Part shown: in pieces, positions 7,694 to 15,156 of the stretch
How the letters are laid out: every line of letters starts with the position of its first letter
Numbering within the stretch: position 1 is the first letter of the stretch
Assembly (NCBI GenBank): GCA_946886365.1
Contig: CAMPIM010000090.1
Span: 1-15,342, forward strand
Direction: 5' to 3'
Length of the DNA: 15,342 nucleotides
From: an uncultured Novosphingobium sp.
GTDB taxonomy: Bacteria; Pseudomonadota; Alphaproteobacteria; Sphingomonadales; Sphingomonadaceae
Notes under the pieces: generated by a model
What the model was told of the DNA's origin: nothing
Databases searched by the model: none
Seen by the model: only the letters and a program-made list of their open reading frames with translations
Made by a program: the position numbers and the translations under genes

Positions 7694-7719
7694 GAATTGA
7701 CGCAAAGAATTCACGCAAA
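7694..7719. repeat. Tandem 13-bp direct repeat upstream of hprK
   Basis: GAATTGACGCAAA (7694-7706) is followed immediately by GAATTCACGCAAA (7707-7719), with 12 of 13 bases identical. It lies in the only sizeable gap (93 nt) between chvG and hprK, 44 to 69 nt before the hprK start. Tandem direct repeats of this size are typical of OmpR-family response-regulator sites, so ChvI is a natural candidate binder; this is inference. Confidence 0.55.
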
Positions 7720-7743
7720 GGTCAAAAACTTCGGACACCCGTC

Positions 7744-9339
7744 CTATTCCGAGACAATGCCGGGGTCGCGTTCAACCCCCATGGGAAGGCGGAGCATGAA
7801 ACAGGCGCCCTGCTGATTATCCTCGCGGTCGGCAATGCTGATCTTGCCCTGATGCCCTTCGACGATCGACCGGGCGATGGCGAGGCCGAGACCTGAATGC
7901 TTGCCGAAGCTCTCCATTTCCGGGCGGACACTATGAAAGCGGCGGAAGACATGCTCGCGCTGGGACTCGGGTACGCCGGGGCCTTCATCCTCGACGCTGA
8001 CGAGGACTTCATGATCGGCCACGGTCGCGACGATCTGCACCAGCCCGCCATCGGGTGAGAAGGAGATGGCGTTGTCGATCAGATTGTCGAGCACGCGGAG
8101 CAGGCGCTGCTCTTCACCAAGGACGACGGCGACATCCTTGCGCGGGCGGGCGAAGGCAAGGCGGACGCCGCGCGGAACGCCCCGTGCCTCGCGCGCCACC
8201 ACCATGCGCTCGATCAGCAGGCCAAGGTCGATCGGCTCGAACCGCGTGCGGGAGAGCTGCGCGTCGATGCGGGAGGCTTCGGCAATGTCGGTGACGAGCC
8301 GGTCCAGCCGCCGCACATCGTCCTGGGCAATCGCCATCAGCTGATCGCGCAGTTCCGGCTTGTCGATCCGTTCCAGCGCGTCGAGGGCGGAGCGGAGCGA
8401 GGCGATGGGGTTTTTAAGCTCATGGCTGACATCGGCCGCAAAGGCGTCGGTGGCGTCGATCCGCTGGCGCAGCGCGTGGCTCATGTCCGACAGCGCGCGG
8501 GCAAGCATGCCGATCTCGTCGCGCCGCTCGGGCAGACGGGGCACCGTCACCTCGCGCGCCCGGCCGAGGCGGACGCGCACTGCCGCGCGGGCTAGGCGTT
8601 GCAGCGGCTGGACGATGGTCCGGGCGAGGAACAGCGACAGCAGCACGGAAGCCAGCACGGCCGTGGCGATCACGATGCCCAGCCTCAGCCGCTCGGCGCG
8701 CACCGTCCGGGTGATGTCGCGGGCATTTTCGGTCGCGAGGAGGCTGCCGTCGTCCTTCAAGCCCGTCGCGGCGGAGATCATGAAGGTGCGGTCGGGCGCA
8801 TAGCGGTTCATCGCCTGCGGCTGGCCGGTCTTGCGGGCGAGCAGCAGCTCCGGCCAGGCATCGGCGCGATCGATCGCAGGTTCTTCGAAATTGGGCGGAC
8901 GGTCGGCAAAGACGACGCGGTCCACCGCCTTGTCCAGAAAACGCGCGGCATGGCGCCGCCACCCTTCTTCCGACGGCAGGGTCAGCCGGTAACGAGGAGC
9001 ATCCATCGCAAAGCTGTCGGCGATCAGCCGTCCGTCCGGGCCATAGCGGCGAACGCGATCACGCGTCTGTCGGGCATAGGCGGCGATCAGGGCATTGTGC
9101 CGTTCGGCCGGCGCCGTCTCCAGGCCGATCGCCAGCAGCTTCAACTCGCGCGCGGACTGGTCGAGGCGCGCGTCCACGATCCGGGTGCGATAGCTGTCCA
9201 GATAGAAGAAGCCGCCCGCCAGCAGGGCCAGCGCGAACACGTTGACCGCCAGGATGCGCGGCGTCAGGCTGATCCGGCCCGACCAGCGCAACCCGCCGTC
9301 CTGCGGATCACTCTTCGGAGAATCGGTATCCGGCGCCAT
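7744..9339 (-). CDS. chvG: Sensor histidine kinase ChvG
   Basis: ChvG is the membrane sensor of the ChvG-ChvI system, which responds to acid and envelope stress and is often essential in alphaproteobacteria. The 531-residue protein has a short cytoplasmic N-terminus, TM1 at about 28-48, a periplasmic sensing region of about 170 residues, TM2 at about 218-241, then HAMP ([12 protein letters not shown]). The H-box [16 protein letters not shown] has phosphoacceptor His306. The N-box [17 protein letters not shown] starts near 416, and G-boxes VEDEGPGVP and [10 protein letters not shown] follow. The ATG at 9337-9339 overlaps the end of chvI by 32 nt and matches where conserved sequence begins. Its ribosome site is poor, suggesting coupling to chvI. 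A TTG at 9289-9291 is a weaker alternative. Confidence 0.93.
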   Translation of the reverse strand: MAPDTDSPKSDPQDGGLRWSGRISLTPRILAVNVFALALLAGGFFYLDSYRTRIVDARLDQSARELKLLAIGLETAPAERHNALIAAYARQTRDRVRRYGPDGRLIADSFAMDAPRYRLTLPSEEGWRRHAARFLDKAVDRVVFADRPPNFEEPAIDRADAWPELLLARKTGQPQAMNRYAPDRTFMISAATGLKDDGSLLATENARDITRTVRAERLRLGIVIATAVLASVLLSLFLARTIVQPLQRLARAAVRVRLGRAREVTVPRLPERRDEIGMLARALSDMSHALRQRIDATDAFAADVSHELKNPIASLRSALDALERIDKPELRDQLMAIAQDDVRRLDRLVTDIAEASRIDAQLSRTRFEPIDLGLLIERMVVAREARGVPRGVRLAFARPRKDVAVVLGEEQRLLRVLDNLIDNAISFSPDGGLVQIVATVADHEVLVSVEDEGPGVPESQREHVFRRFHSVRPEMESFGKHSGLGLAIARSIVEGHQGKISIADREDNQQGACFMLRLPMGVERDPGIVSE

Positions 9340-10012
9340 AGAGCGTATCGATTGCGTTGAATTCAGGATCGGCCTCACGAAATTTGCGGCGGAGCCGCTT
9401 GATGTGGCTGTCGATGGTGCGGTCGTCGACATAGACGTCATCCTGATACGCCGCATCCATCAACTGGTTGCGATTCTTGACGACGCCGGGGCGCGCCGCA
9501 AGTGTTTCGAGGATCAGGAATTCGGTAACGGTCAGCGTCACGTCCTGGCCCATCCATTTGACGCGATGGCGGGCGGGGTCCATTTCCAGCCGTCCGCGTA
9601 TGATCGGGTCGGCTGCGGGCTCGTCACTGGCGTCGGCCATCCGGCCCACCTCCGCCCGGCGCAGGATGGCGCGGATGCGGGCGATCAGCAAGCGTTGGGA
9701 AAAGGGCTTGGCGATATAATCGTCGGCGCCCATGGCAAGGCCCAGCGCTTCGTCCAGCTCATCGGTCTTGGACGTCAGGAAGATCACCGGCATCTGGCTT
9801 TTTTCGCGCAGACGCCGGAGCAGTTCCAGGCCGTCCATGCCCGGCATCTTGATGTCGAACACGGCAAGATCGGCCGGGTTGTCGAGCAACGCCTTCAGTG
9901 CTGCCTCCGGGTCCGAATAGAGGCGCGTCATGAAGCCCTCGGCCTGTAGCGCGATGGACACGGAAGTCAGGATATTCTTGTCATCATCCACAAGGGCGAT
10001 GGTTGGAGTCAT
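9308..10012 (-). CDS. chvI: Response regulator ChvI (OmpR family)
   Basis: ChvI is the DNA-binding partner of ChvG. The 234-residue protein has a receiver domain with the acidic pocket (VDDD, residues 8-11), phosphoacceptor Asp53 in [15 protein letters not shown] at 78-81 and Lys102 in AKPF. The C-terminal OmpR-type winged helix ends in [15 protein letters not shown] and [11 protein letters not shown]. The start is ATG 10010-10012 with GGGAAGAA just upstream; a TTG four codons earlier overlaps that ribosome site and is unlikely. It is the first gene of the minus-strand array and is divergent from pckA, a known ChvGI-influenced gene in rhizobia and Agrobacterium. Confidence 0.95.
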   Translation of the reverse strand: MTPTIALVDDDKNILTSVSIALQAEGFMTRLYSDPEAALKALLDNPADLAVFDIKMPGMDGLELLRRLREKSQMPVIFLTSKTDELDEALGLAMGADDYIAKPFSQRLLIARIRAILRRAEVGRMADASDEPAADPIIRGRLEMDPARHRVKWMGQDVTLTVTEFLILETLAARPGVVKNRNQLMDAAYQDDVYVDDRTIDSHIKRLRRKFREADPEFNAIDTLYGAGYRFSEE

Positions 10013-10106
10013 GCTTCTTCCCAATGATCTTGGCCGCCCTGCTCAGGCCTTCCTGTCCAGCGTTAGACGATGCCCGTCCCGCTCGCAAGAAAGGGGTAGG
10101 CGGGCG

Positions 10107-10112
10107 ATTATG
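10107..10112 (-). promoter_or_regulatory. Possible -10 box of chvI
   Basis: Read on the minus strand, CATAAT lies 95 nt before the chvI start and matches the sigma-70 -10 consensus in five of six positions. No clear -35 is found at 17 bp; the interrupted palindrome at 10118-10140 covers that region instead. This would fit an activator-dependent or repressor-controlled promoter. Confidence 0.35.
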
Positions 10113-10117
10113 CGGCT

Positions 10118-10140
10118 TTTGTCCCTTAATCTGGGACAAA
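10118..10140. promoter_or_regulatory. Interrupted palindrome, candidate operator between chvI and pckA
   Basis: TTTGTCCC (10118-10125) and GGGACAAA (10133-10140) form perfect 8-bp arms around a 7-bp AT-rich centre (TTAATCT). A site with half-site centres about 15 bp apart suits a dimeric helix-turn-helix regulator. It sits beside the putative chvI -10 and about 18 bp before the putative pckA -35, so one protein could control both genes. The bound regulator is unknown; ChvI (OmpR family) usually prefers direct repeats. Confidence 0.55.
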
Positions 10141-10157
10141 CGGCTTGCTGGCGGGAT

Positions 10158-10186
10158 TTGACGCTGGGGGTGCAAAGGCTTATTGG
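10158..10186 (+). promoter_or_regulatory. Candidate sigma-70 promoter of pckA
   Basis: TTGACG (10158-10163) matches the -35 consensus in five of six bases. After 17 bp comes TATTGG (10181-10186), a partial -10. Transcription would start near 10193, giving a leader of about 105 nt. The weak -10 suggests dependence on an activator. Confidence 0.4.
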
Positions 10187-10298
10187 GCCTCCCATCTGCA
10201 GGAATGTCGCCGCCCACAAGGGAGAGCGGCGCTGGGAGCGGATCGGTCGCAAGCGTTCGTTGTTGGCGAGCCGGAGTAATCACATCAGGAGCTAAGGC

Positions 10299-11894
10299 GT
10301 GCAGGCCAAATCCTCAATTACCCTGGATCAGCAGGGCATTTCCACGACCGCTGAACAACATTGGAATCTCGGCACTGCGCCGCTCGTCGAAGCTGCCATC
10401 GCAAATGGCGAGGGCATCCTGTCGAAGGATGGCCCGCTGGTCGTGAAGACCGGCAAGCACACTGGCCGTTCGGCCAACGACAAGTTCATCGTCAAGGACG
10501 CCGAGACCGAATCGACCGTATGGTGGGGCAAGACCAACGTTCCCATGACGCCGGAGCATTTCGCCGCGCTGAAGGAAGATTTTTTCAAGGCGCTGGGCGA
10601 GAAGAACAAGCTCTACGTCGCCGATCTGTTCGGCGGTTCGCAGCCCGAGCATCGCGTGAACGTCCGCGTCATCAACGAACTCGCCTGGCACAATCTTTTC
10701 ATCCGCACGCTGCTCGTGCGCCCTGGCCACGAAGAGCTGAGCGCCTTCGCGCCTGAATATACGATCATCGACCTGCCCTCCTTCCGGGCGGACCCGGCGC
10801 GTCACGGATCGCGCAGCGAAACGGTGATCGCGGTCAATTTCACCGAAAAGCTGATCCTGATCGGCGGCACCAAATATGCTGGCGAAATGAAGAAGTCGGT
10901 GTTCGGCATCCTCAACTATCTGCTGCCCACCAAGGGCGTGATGCCCATGCACTGTTCGGCCAATATCGGCTCGAACGGCGACACGGCGGTCTTCTTCGGC
11001 CTGTCGGGCACCGGCAAGACGACGCTGTCGGCCGACGCCAGCCGCACGCTGATCGGCGATGACGAGCATGGCTGGTCGGACACGGCGGTCTTCAATTTCG
11101 AAGGCGGCTGCTATGCCAAGATGATCAACCTGTCGGCCGAGGCCGAGCCGGAAATCTTCGCCACCACCAAGCGTTTCGGCACCGTGCTGGAAAATGTCGT
11201 GATCGACGAAGATACGCGCGAAATCGACCTGGACGACAACAGCCTGGCCGAAAATAGCCGTGGTTCCTACCCGATCGATTTCATCCCCAATGCGTCGGAG
11301 AAGAATCTGGGGCCGGTGCCCAAGAACATCATTTTTCTGACCGCGGACGCCTATGGCGTGTTGCCGCCGATCGCGCGGCTGACGCCTGATCAGGCCATGT
11401 ATCACTTCCTGTCCGGCTATACCGCGCGGGTCGCGGGTACGGAAATCGGCGTCACCGAGCCGACGGCCACCTTCTCCACCTGTTTTGGCGCACCGTTCAT
11501 GCCGCGTCATCCTTCGGTCTATGGCAATCTGCTCAAGGACCGGATCAACAAGGGCGGCGTCACCTGCTGGCTGGTCAATACCGGCTGGACCGGGGGCAAA
11601 TATGGCGTGGGCAAGCGCATGCCGATCAAGGTGACGCGCGCGCTGTTGAACGCCGCGCTGGACGGTAGCCTTCATAATGCGGAGTTCAGGACTGATCCGA
11701 ATTTCGGCTTCCAGGTGCCGGTCGCGGTGCCTGGCGTCGATTCGGTCATTCTCGACCCGCGGGCGACCTGGGCGGATCAGGCCGCTTATGACGAAACCGC
11801 GACCAAGCTGGTCAAGCAGTTCGTCGATAATTTCGCGCAGTTTGAAAGTCATGTCGACGCGTCCGTTCGTGACGCTGCGCTGACCGCCGCCTGA
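10299..11894 (+). CDS. pckA: Phosphoenolpyruvate carboxykinase (ATP)
   Basis: PckA converts oxaloacetate and ATP to phosphoenolpyruvate, CO2 and ADP, the entry step of gluconeogenesis. At 531 residues it has normal family length. Visible motifs are TGKHTGRS (51-58), the P-loop GLSGTGKTT (234-242, Lys240), the metal/nucleotide motif GDDEHGWSD (253-261), the [14 protein letters not shown] region and [15 protein letters not shown] (427-441). The start is GTG 10299 with AGGAG exactly 7 nt upstream, a strong site. It is divergent from chvI. ChvGI affects pckA expression in other alphaproteobacteria, and the shared 286-bp spacer with its palindrome is the place to look for such control. A terminator-like hairpin follows 27 nt after the stop. 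Confidence 0.97.
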   Translation: MQAKSSITLDQQGISTTAEQHWNLGTAPLVEAAIANGEGILSKDGPLVVKTGKHTGRSANDKFIVKDAETESTVWWGKTNVPMTPEHFAALKEDFFKALGEKNKLYVADLFGGSQPEHRVNVRVINELAWHNLFIRTLLVRPGHEELSAFAPEYTIIDLPSFRADPARHGSRSETVIAVNFTEKLILIGGTKYAGEMKKSVFGILNYLLPTKGVMPMHCSANIGSNGDTAVFFGLSGTGKTTLSADASRTLIGDDEHGWSDTAVFNFEGGCYAKMINLSAEAEPEIFATTKRFGTVLENVVIDEDTREIDLDDNSLAENSRGSYPIDFIPNASEKNLGPVPKNIIFLTADAYGVLPPIARLTPDQAMYHFLSGYTARVAGTEIGVTEPTATFSTCFGAPFMPRHPSVYGNLLKDRINKGGVTCWLVNTGWTGGKYGVGKRMPIKVTRALLNAALDGSLHNAEFRTDPNFGFQVPVAVPGVDSVILDPRATWADQAAYDETATKLVKQFVDNFAQFESHVDASVRDAALTAA

Positions 11895-11920
11895 CGAATC
11901 GAACAGGTTGAACAGGTGAG

Positions 11921-11950
11921 GAGCCGGTGGTCACGCCCGTCGGCTCTTTT
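11921..11950 (+). terminator. Probable terminator after pckA
   Basis: GAGCCG (11921-11926) pairs with CGGCTC (11941-11946), followed by TTTTCCTT. The 14-nt loop contains a further small GTGGTCAC palindrome. The stem is only 6 bp, so strength is moderate. Confidence 0.6.
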
Positions 11951-12005
11951 CCTTCCGGTCTCCCTCGACCGGTGCTATGTTGTGGCAAATTGAGGGATTT
12001 GGTGG

Positions 12006-12323
12006 ATGGCCATGTTTGACGATCTTATAAATGGAGCTGGCGGGCTGGAAGCGGTGGCCGGACAGTTGGGCGTAACGCCGGAGCAGATGCAGGCGTTGAT
12101 GGCCGAGATCGGCGGCAGGATCGCTTCGGGCGAAACCGATATCACCGCCCTGGCGGCGACCGCCGCGGAGCATGGCGTTTCGGCTGATCGACTGCAATCG
12201 CTGTTCGCGCATTTTGGCGGACCGGAAGCGATCATGGGGAAGATTGGCGGGCTTTTCGACCGGGATGGCGACGGCAACCCGATCAACGAACTCAGCCGAC
12301 TGGCGAAGGGTTTGTTCGGCTGA
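12006..12323 (+). CDS. Small DUF937-like protein with calcium-loop motif
   Basis: This 105-residue protein is rich in Ala, Gly and Leu, with predicted helices, including LEAVAGQLGVTPEQMQALM near the N-terminus and another around residues 61-70. Near the end FDRDGDGNPINEL (84-96) has Asp85, Asp87 and Asp89 spaced like an EF-hand or dockerin calcium loop, followed by SRLAKGLFG. The overall pattern, with short helical repeats then a DxDGDG loop and a glycine-rich LFG tail, recalls YidB/DUF937-type proteins; this is a resemblance, not a firm assignment. No signal peptide or membrane segment is seen. The ATG at 12006 follows GAGGGA at 8 nt; ATG at 12012 is a close alternative. Role unknown. Confidence 0.78.
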   Translation: MAMFDDLINGAGGLEAVAGQLGVTPEQMQALMAEIGGRIASGETDITALAATAAEHGVSADRLQSLFAHFGGPEAIMGKIGGLFDRDGDGNPINELSRLAKGLFG

Positions 12324-12509
12324 TTCTACCCGCGTGGGCTGGCTGGCCAGCGCCGCTGAAGATCATCAGCTATCGAGTGCAAAAGTTTTTTCACCTTGCC
12401 TTCGCGGTGCCGAGGAGGCATTCGGCCGCCATCACTTATTGCGAAAGCCACGCAACTAGCGCCCGGTGAAAGGGGGTGTTGCGGTAGGGATTTGGCAGGA
12501 GAAAAGGTT

Positions 12510-13325
12510 TTGAGCGACGTGACGATCGAAAAGCCGGTACTGGAGCCGACCGGCGCCCTGACTGTCGAAACCGTGCTGTCAGTGCGGCATTGGAACGAGC
12601 ATCTGTTCAGCTTCCGCATCAGCCGCCCGGCAAGCTTCCGCTTCCGTTCGGGCGAGTTCGTGATGATCGGGCTTCAGGGCGACAACGGCAAGCCGCTGCT
12701 GCGCGCTTATTCCGTGGCCAGCCCGGCATGGGACGAGGAACTGGAGTTCCTGTCGATCAAGGTGCAGGACGGGCCGCTGACGTCCAAGCTCCAGCTGATC
12801 CAGCCGGGCGACCAGATCTATCTGGGCCGCAAGCCCACGGGCACGCTGGTGACCGACGCGCTGCTGCCGGGCAAGCGCCTGTTCATGCTGTCGACCGGTA
12901 CGGGTCTTGCGCCGTTCCTCAGCCTGGCGCGCGATCCGGACGTGTACGACTTTTATGAGGAGGTCGTTGTTGTCCACTCGGTCCGCCGGGTCAGCGACCT
13001 TGCCTTCCATGACGAGATGACCGGCAAGCTGGCGGAAGACCCGCTGGTGTCGGAGCAGGCCGCCAATCAGTTCCATTATGTGCCGACCGTCACGCGCGAA
13101 CCGTTCCGCAACAATGTGCGGATCGACAAGCTGGTCGAAAACGGTGCGCTGTTCGAAGGCATATCGGGCGACAAGAAGTTCAATCCGGAGACTGACCGCG
13201 TGATGATGTGCGGCAGCATGGAGATGATCAAGCAGTTCGCGGCGTTCTTCGAGGGCGAAGGGTTTGTTGAGGGCTCGAACGCGGCGCCGGGCGCTTTCGT
13301 GATCGAGCGCGCTTTCGTCGGGTAA
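12510..13325 (+). CDS. fpr: Ferredoxin--NADP+ reductase
   Basis: This FAD enzyme exchanges electrons between NADPH and ferredoxin or flavodoxin, supplying Fe-S assembly, oxidative stress defence and reductive reactions. The 271-residue protein has bacterial Fpr architecture: FAD-binding barrel with RAYSVASP (residues 65-72), the SIKVQDGPLTSKL flavin-contact segment, the NADP domain motif LSTGTGLAPFLSL (127-139), MMCGSMEMIK (232-241), and the C-terminus AFVIERAFVG typical of subclass I bacterial enzymes. The start is TTG 12510, with AGGAG 8 nt upstream; GTG at 12519 is the only near alternative. Upstream codons in frame show no family similarity. The 186 nt before it contain no clear promoter to my eye. 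A terminator follows. Confidence 0.94.
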   Translation: MSDVTIEKPVLEPTGALTVETVLSVRHWNEHLFSFRISRPASFRFRSGEFVMIGLQGDNGKPLLRAYSVASPAWDEELEFLSIKVQDGPLTSKLQLIQPGDQIYLGRKPTGTLVTDALLPGKRLFMLSTGTGLAPFLSLARDPDVYDFYEEVVVVHSVRRVSDLAFHDEMTGKLAEDPLVSEQAANQFHYVPTVTREPFRNNVRIDKLVENGALFEGISGDKKFNPETDRVMMCGSMEMIKQFAAFFEGEGFVEGSNAAPGAFVIERAFVG

Positions 13326-13350
13326 GCTGGCAGGGATTAACGGACGAGAG

Positions 13351-13380
13351 GGGCTGGCGGCGACGCTGGCCCTTTTTGTT
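13351..13380 (+). terminator. Intrinsic terminator after fpr
   Basis: GGGCTGGCG (13351-13359) pairs with CGCTGGCCC (13364-13372), nine pairs including two adjacent G-T wobbles, with a GCGA tetraloop and a following TTTTTGTTT tract. Confidence 0.8.
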
Positions 13381-13429
13381 TGGGGATGGGCGAACCTCTG
13401 CGCAGGGCCATTTGTAATCACTACACTTC

Positions 13430-13510
13430 CGTCATCCCAGCGAAAGCTGGGATCTCGTGAGGCTAGGCCGAGCGCGATCGATTGAGATGCCAGCCTGCGC
13501 TGGCGTGACG
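13430..13510. repeat. Imperfect inverted-repeat element (MITE/REP-like)
   Basis: The left arm around 13430-13455 (TCATCCCAGCGAAAGCTGGG core, itself containing the hairpin CCCAGC-GAAA-GCTGGG) is matched in inverted orientation by a right arm at 13485-13510 (GCCAGCCTGCGCTGGCGTGAC core) with several mismatches. About 29 nt lie between the arms. The layout, paired hairpins with related ends, is that of short dispersed intergenic elements in alphaproteobacteria. No coding capacity. Confidence 0.65.
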
Positions 13511-13516
13511 GGATGG

Positions 13517-13613
13517 GGAGTGTCGGTTAACGACCAAAAGTGGGCACTCCGTCAGATGATCCGCATTCCTGAAACCGGCCATTCATTCAGGAGGCACGTA
13601 GAAGGCTGAATGA
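13517..13613. repeat. Two further hairpins in the fpr-distal intergenic region
   Basis: GGAGTG (13517-13522) pairs with CACTCC (13545-13550). TCATTCAG (13583-13590) pairs with CTGAATGA (13606-13613) around a 15-nt loop. With the element at 13430-13510 and the fpr terminator they fill most of the 330-nt stretch between fpr and the next gene. I see no gene in it. The second hairpin lacks a T tract on either strand, so it is not an obvious terminator for the converging minus-strand gene. Confidence 0.5.
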
Positions 13614-13655
13614 CGAAATCTGGGTGGAAATCGGACGTTACAAAAGCTGATAAAC

Positions 13656-14282
13656 TCATTCCGCCGTCGCTGCCTGTTGAGCCGGCGCATCAACGATGTC
13701 GCCCATTTCCATGCGCTGCCATTTCTTGAGCAGTGCGCCACGGTCGATCTCCCCGGCCCGAAAAGCTAGGAAATGGTCTCGAAACGGGTGATTGACGACG
13801 TAGTCATCCTTTGCCGGTTGTTCCGGCTTGAACAACTTTTTGAAGTCAACTGGGCAAAGTGAGCGAACAAAATATTCGACGTCTGCAAAGTGCGCACTCG
13901 CAACGCCGCATTCTACGGTGATTAAGTCAATTGCCTCCGGGGACTTCAGAGCTTCGATCCGCCCGTCCAGAAAATGATGAGCGAGATGATTTCTGGTGGC
14001 GACAGCAATTTCCATTGCCTTCACAAACTTCGCATTGGCTCCAAAGCCTGTGTATACGCCTTGGAAAAGGATGGATATTGGCCCGAAGGTCATCCGGCCA
14101 ACACGCGCCCGTACCTTGCCAGCGGTGTATGGGTCATTGGCGTATTTGGTGTTTATTGCCTCACAGAGCGCAAACCGCATCGAAAATTCCAACCCTGCGG
14201 CGGCACCCAGCGCATGGCCATAGGCGTTCCACATCCCCGACTGCGGAGACTCTTCGACCGGCGTCGGTTTAATCGGGTCCAT
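13656..14282 (-). CDS. Orphan protein with HEPN-like R-x4-H motif
   Basis: This 208-residue cytoplasmic protein has no signal peptide or membrane segment and is not recognised at family level. A central predicted helix (FVKAMEIAVATRNHLAHHFL) carries Arg97-Asn98-His99-Leu100-Ala101-His102. This R-x4-H arrangement with a polar residue after the Arg is the hallmark of HEPN-domain RNases and nucleotide-modified HEPN partners found in toxin-antitoxin and defence systems. Flanking segments look helical, and the C-terminus ends in Ala/Gln-rich APAQQAATAE. The start is ATG 14280-14282 with a weak ribosome site; ATG 14232-14234 is an alternative. Its coding DNA looks less GC-rich than the housekeeping genes, and it stands alone among repeats, suggesting transfer. 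No antitoxin-like partner is adjacent. The HEPN idea is inference. Confidence 0.65.
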   Translation of the reverse strand: MDPIKPTPVEESPQSGMWNAYGHALGAAAGLEFSMRFALCEAINTKYANDPYTAGKVRARVGRMTFGPISILFQGVYTGFGANAKFVKAMEIAVATRNHLAHHFLDGRIEALKSPEAIDLITVECGVASAHFADVEYFVRSLCPVDFKKLFKPEQPAKDDYVVNHPFRDHFLAFRAGEIDRGALLKKWQRMEMGDIVDAPAQQAATAE

Positions 14283-14512
14283 GTGCCGCTAACTGCCCGA
14301 TTAACCTAATGACCGCAATTGGGGGTATTGCTGCCAAATGATTTTTTGCCGCGCAACGTCAGCTATCGCTGGTCATCTCTCCAAAAGCAGCCATTCCGCT
14401 AACCACCCACCATCGGCGTTCAGGGGCATGGCATCGCTGCGCCGCGCCATGAAGCGGTTGGTCCGGTTCAGGAATGGGAAGCGGCCCAGCGGCAGACGAC
14501 CAGAAATTGCCG
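14283..14512. other. Intergenic region without a supported gene
   Basis: This stretch lies between the divergent HEPN-like gene and the secreted-protein gene. The one open frame here (about 66 codons, from 14338) has no ribosome site, a serine/arginine-rich biased composition and no recognisable domain. I see no tRNA, no long repeat and no strong hairpin. It presumably holds the promoter of the minus-strand gene, which I could not identify. Confidence 0.5.
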
Positions 14513-14541
14513 TTGGTGTTTGCAAATGCCATAGCTAAAAT
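14513..14541 (+). promoter_or_regulatory. Candidate sigma-70 promoter for the secreted-protein gene
   Basis: TTGGTG (14513-14518), a 17-bp spacer and TAAAAT (14536-14541) make a good housekeeping promoter. The predicted start near 14548 leaves a short leader of about 26 nt before the ATG at 14574. Confidence 0.5.
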
Positions 14542-14573
14542 CGGTCACTCGGTCCCTATGGTTGAGGAAACCT

Positions 14574-15068
14574 ATGCTCCGTAGATACTTTGGGATATTC
14601 AGCGTTCTTGGATTAGCGATGGCCGCGCCGGGGCTTGCTCAAAAATCCGATGCGGAAACTCTGGTCGAGAATATGCCGGTTATGCAACTCTGGTCCGATC
14701 CGAAGTTGGCTGCCACTTACAAGCCCTACTTTGACTGTTTTGCCGAAGCATTAGGAAATGGGGGCGGTTCGATGTTGGTGAATGATACAGATGTGTCGGA
14801 AGCAGCGAGCCGTGCTCAGGCCCGATGCGGCGAACAAAAAGGTAGCTCCACCGTCCTAGCAGATCGTCACCTAACTGCGCTCAAGCCAGGCCTGCCGCAG
14901 CAAGTACGCGCAGACATCTTGGCCAAGTATCGGCGACAAATGGGATTTTTTGCTGTGGCGGAGTGGTACAGGTCAAATGGTCGCTACTCGCAATTCCAAA
15001 GTTATCTAGAAAGAAGTGGGCGCTCAGCGAAGCGTGGACATGTACCGGTGATGTTTAGCACTGAATAG
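14574..15068 (+). CDS. Small secreted (periplasmic) protein of unknown function
   Basis: This 164-residue protein begins with a typical Sec signal peptide: MLRR, a hydrophobic core YFGIFSVLGLAMAAPG, and likely cleavage after Ala22 (GLA-QKSD). The mature part of about 142 residues has exactly two cysteines, Cys54 (YFDCFAEAL) and Cys85 (ARCGEQ), which could form a disulfide in the periplasm. Predicted helices surround them, followed by a tyrosine/arginine-rich C-terminal region (EWYRSNGRYSQFQSYLERSGR). No known domain is recognised. The ATG at 14574 has GAGG 6 nt upstream; a TTG at 14562 overlaps that site and is rejected. It has its own candidate promoter and appears monocistronic, facing the end of the contig. 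Confidence 0.72.
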   Translation: MLRRYFGIFSVLGLAMAAPGLAQKSDAETLVENMPVMQLWSDPKLAATYKPYFDCFAEALGNGGGSMLVNDTDVSEAASRAQARCGEQKGSSTVLADRHLTALKPGLPQQVRADILAKYRRQMGFFAVAEWYRSNGRYSQFQSYLERSGRSAKRGHVPVMFSTE

Positions 15069-15081
15069 GGTTCGCCCAACT

Positions 15082-15116
15082 GTCAGCTTTCACGGCATGC
15101 GGGCCTGAAAGCTGAC
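15082..15116. repeat. Perfect 11-bp inverted repeat after the secreted-protein gene
   Basis: GTCAGCTTTCA (15082-15092) pairs exactly with TGAAAGCTGAC (15106-15116) around a 13-nt loop that contains a further GGC/GCC pair. It begins 13 nt after the stop codon. There is no T run on the + strand, so it may stabilise the 3' end or terminate in a factor-dependent way rather than act as a standard terminator. Confidence 0.6.
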
Positions 15117-15156
15117 CATCCGCTTTCCACCCGTTCAAGTCATCACCGTCCCGATT

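Noticed and set aside
7694..7719. CRISPR-like array
   Set aside because: There are only two directly abutting 13-mers without spacers; no repeat-spacer pattern occurs anywhere in the window.
10314..11852. Very long minus-strand open frame opposite pckA
   Set aside because: The pckA frame has complete family motifs, a strong ribosome site and normal length; the antisense product has none.
14338..14538. 66-codon plus-strand open frame between the two accessory genes
   Set aside because: No ribosome site, no recognisable domain, and the candidate promoter of the next gene lies inside it.
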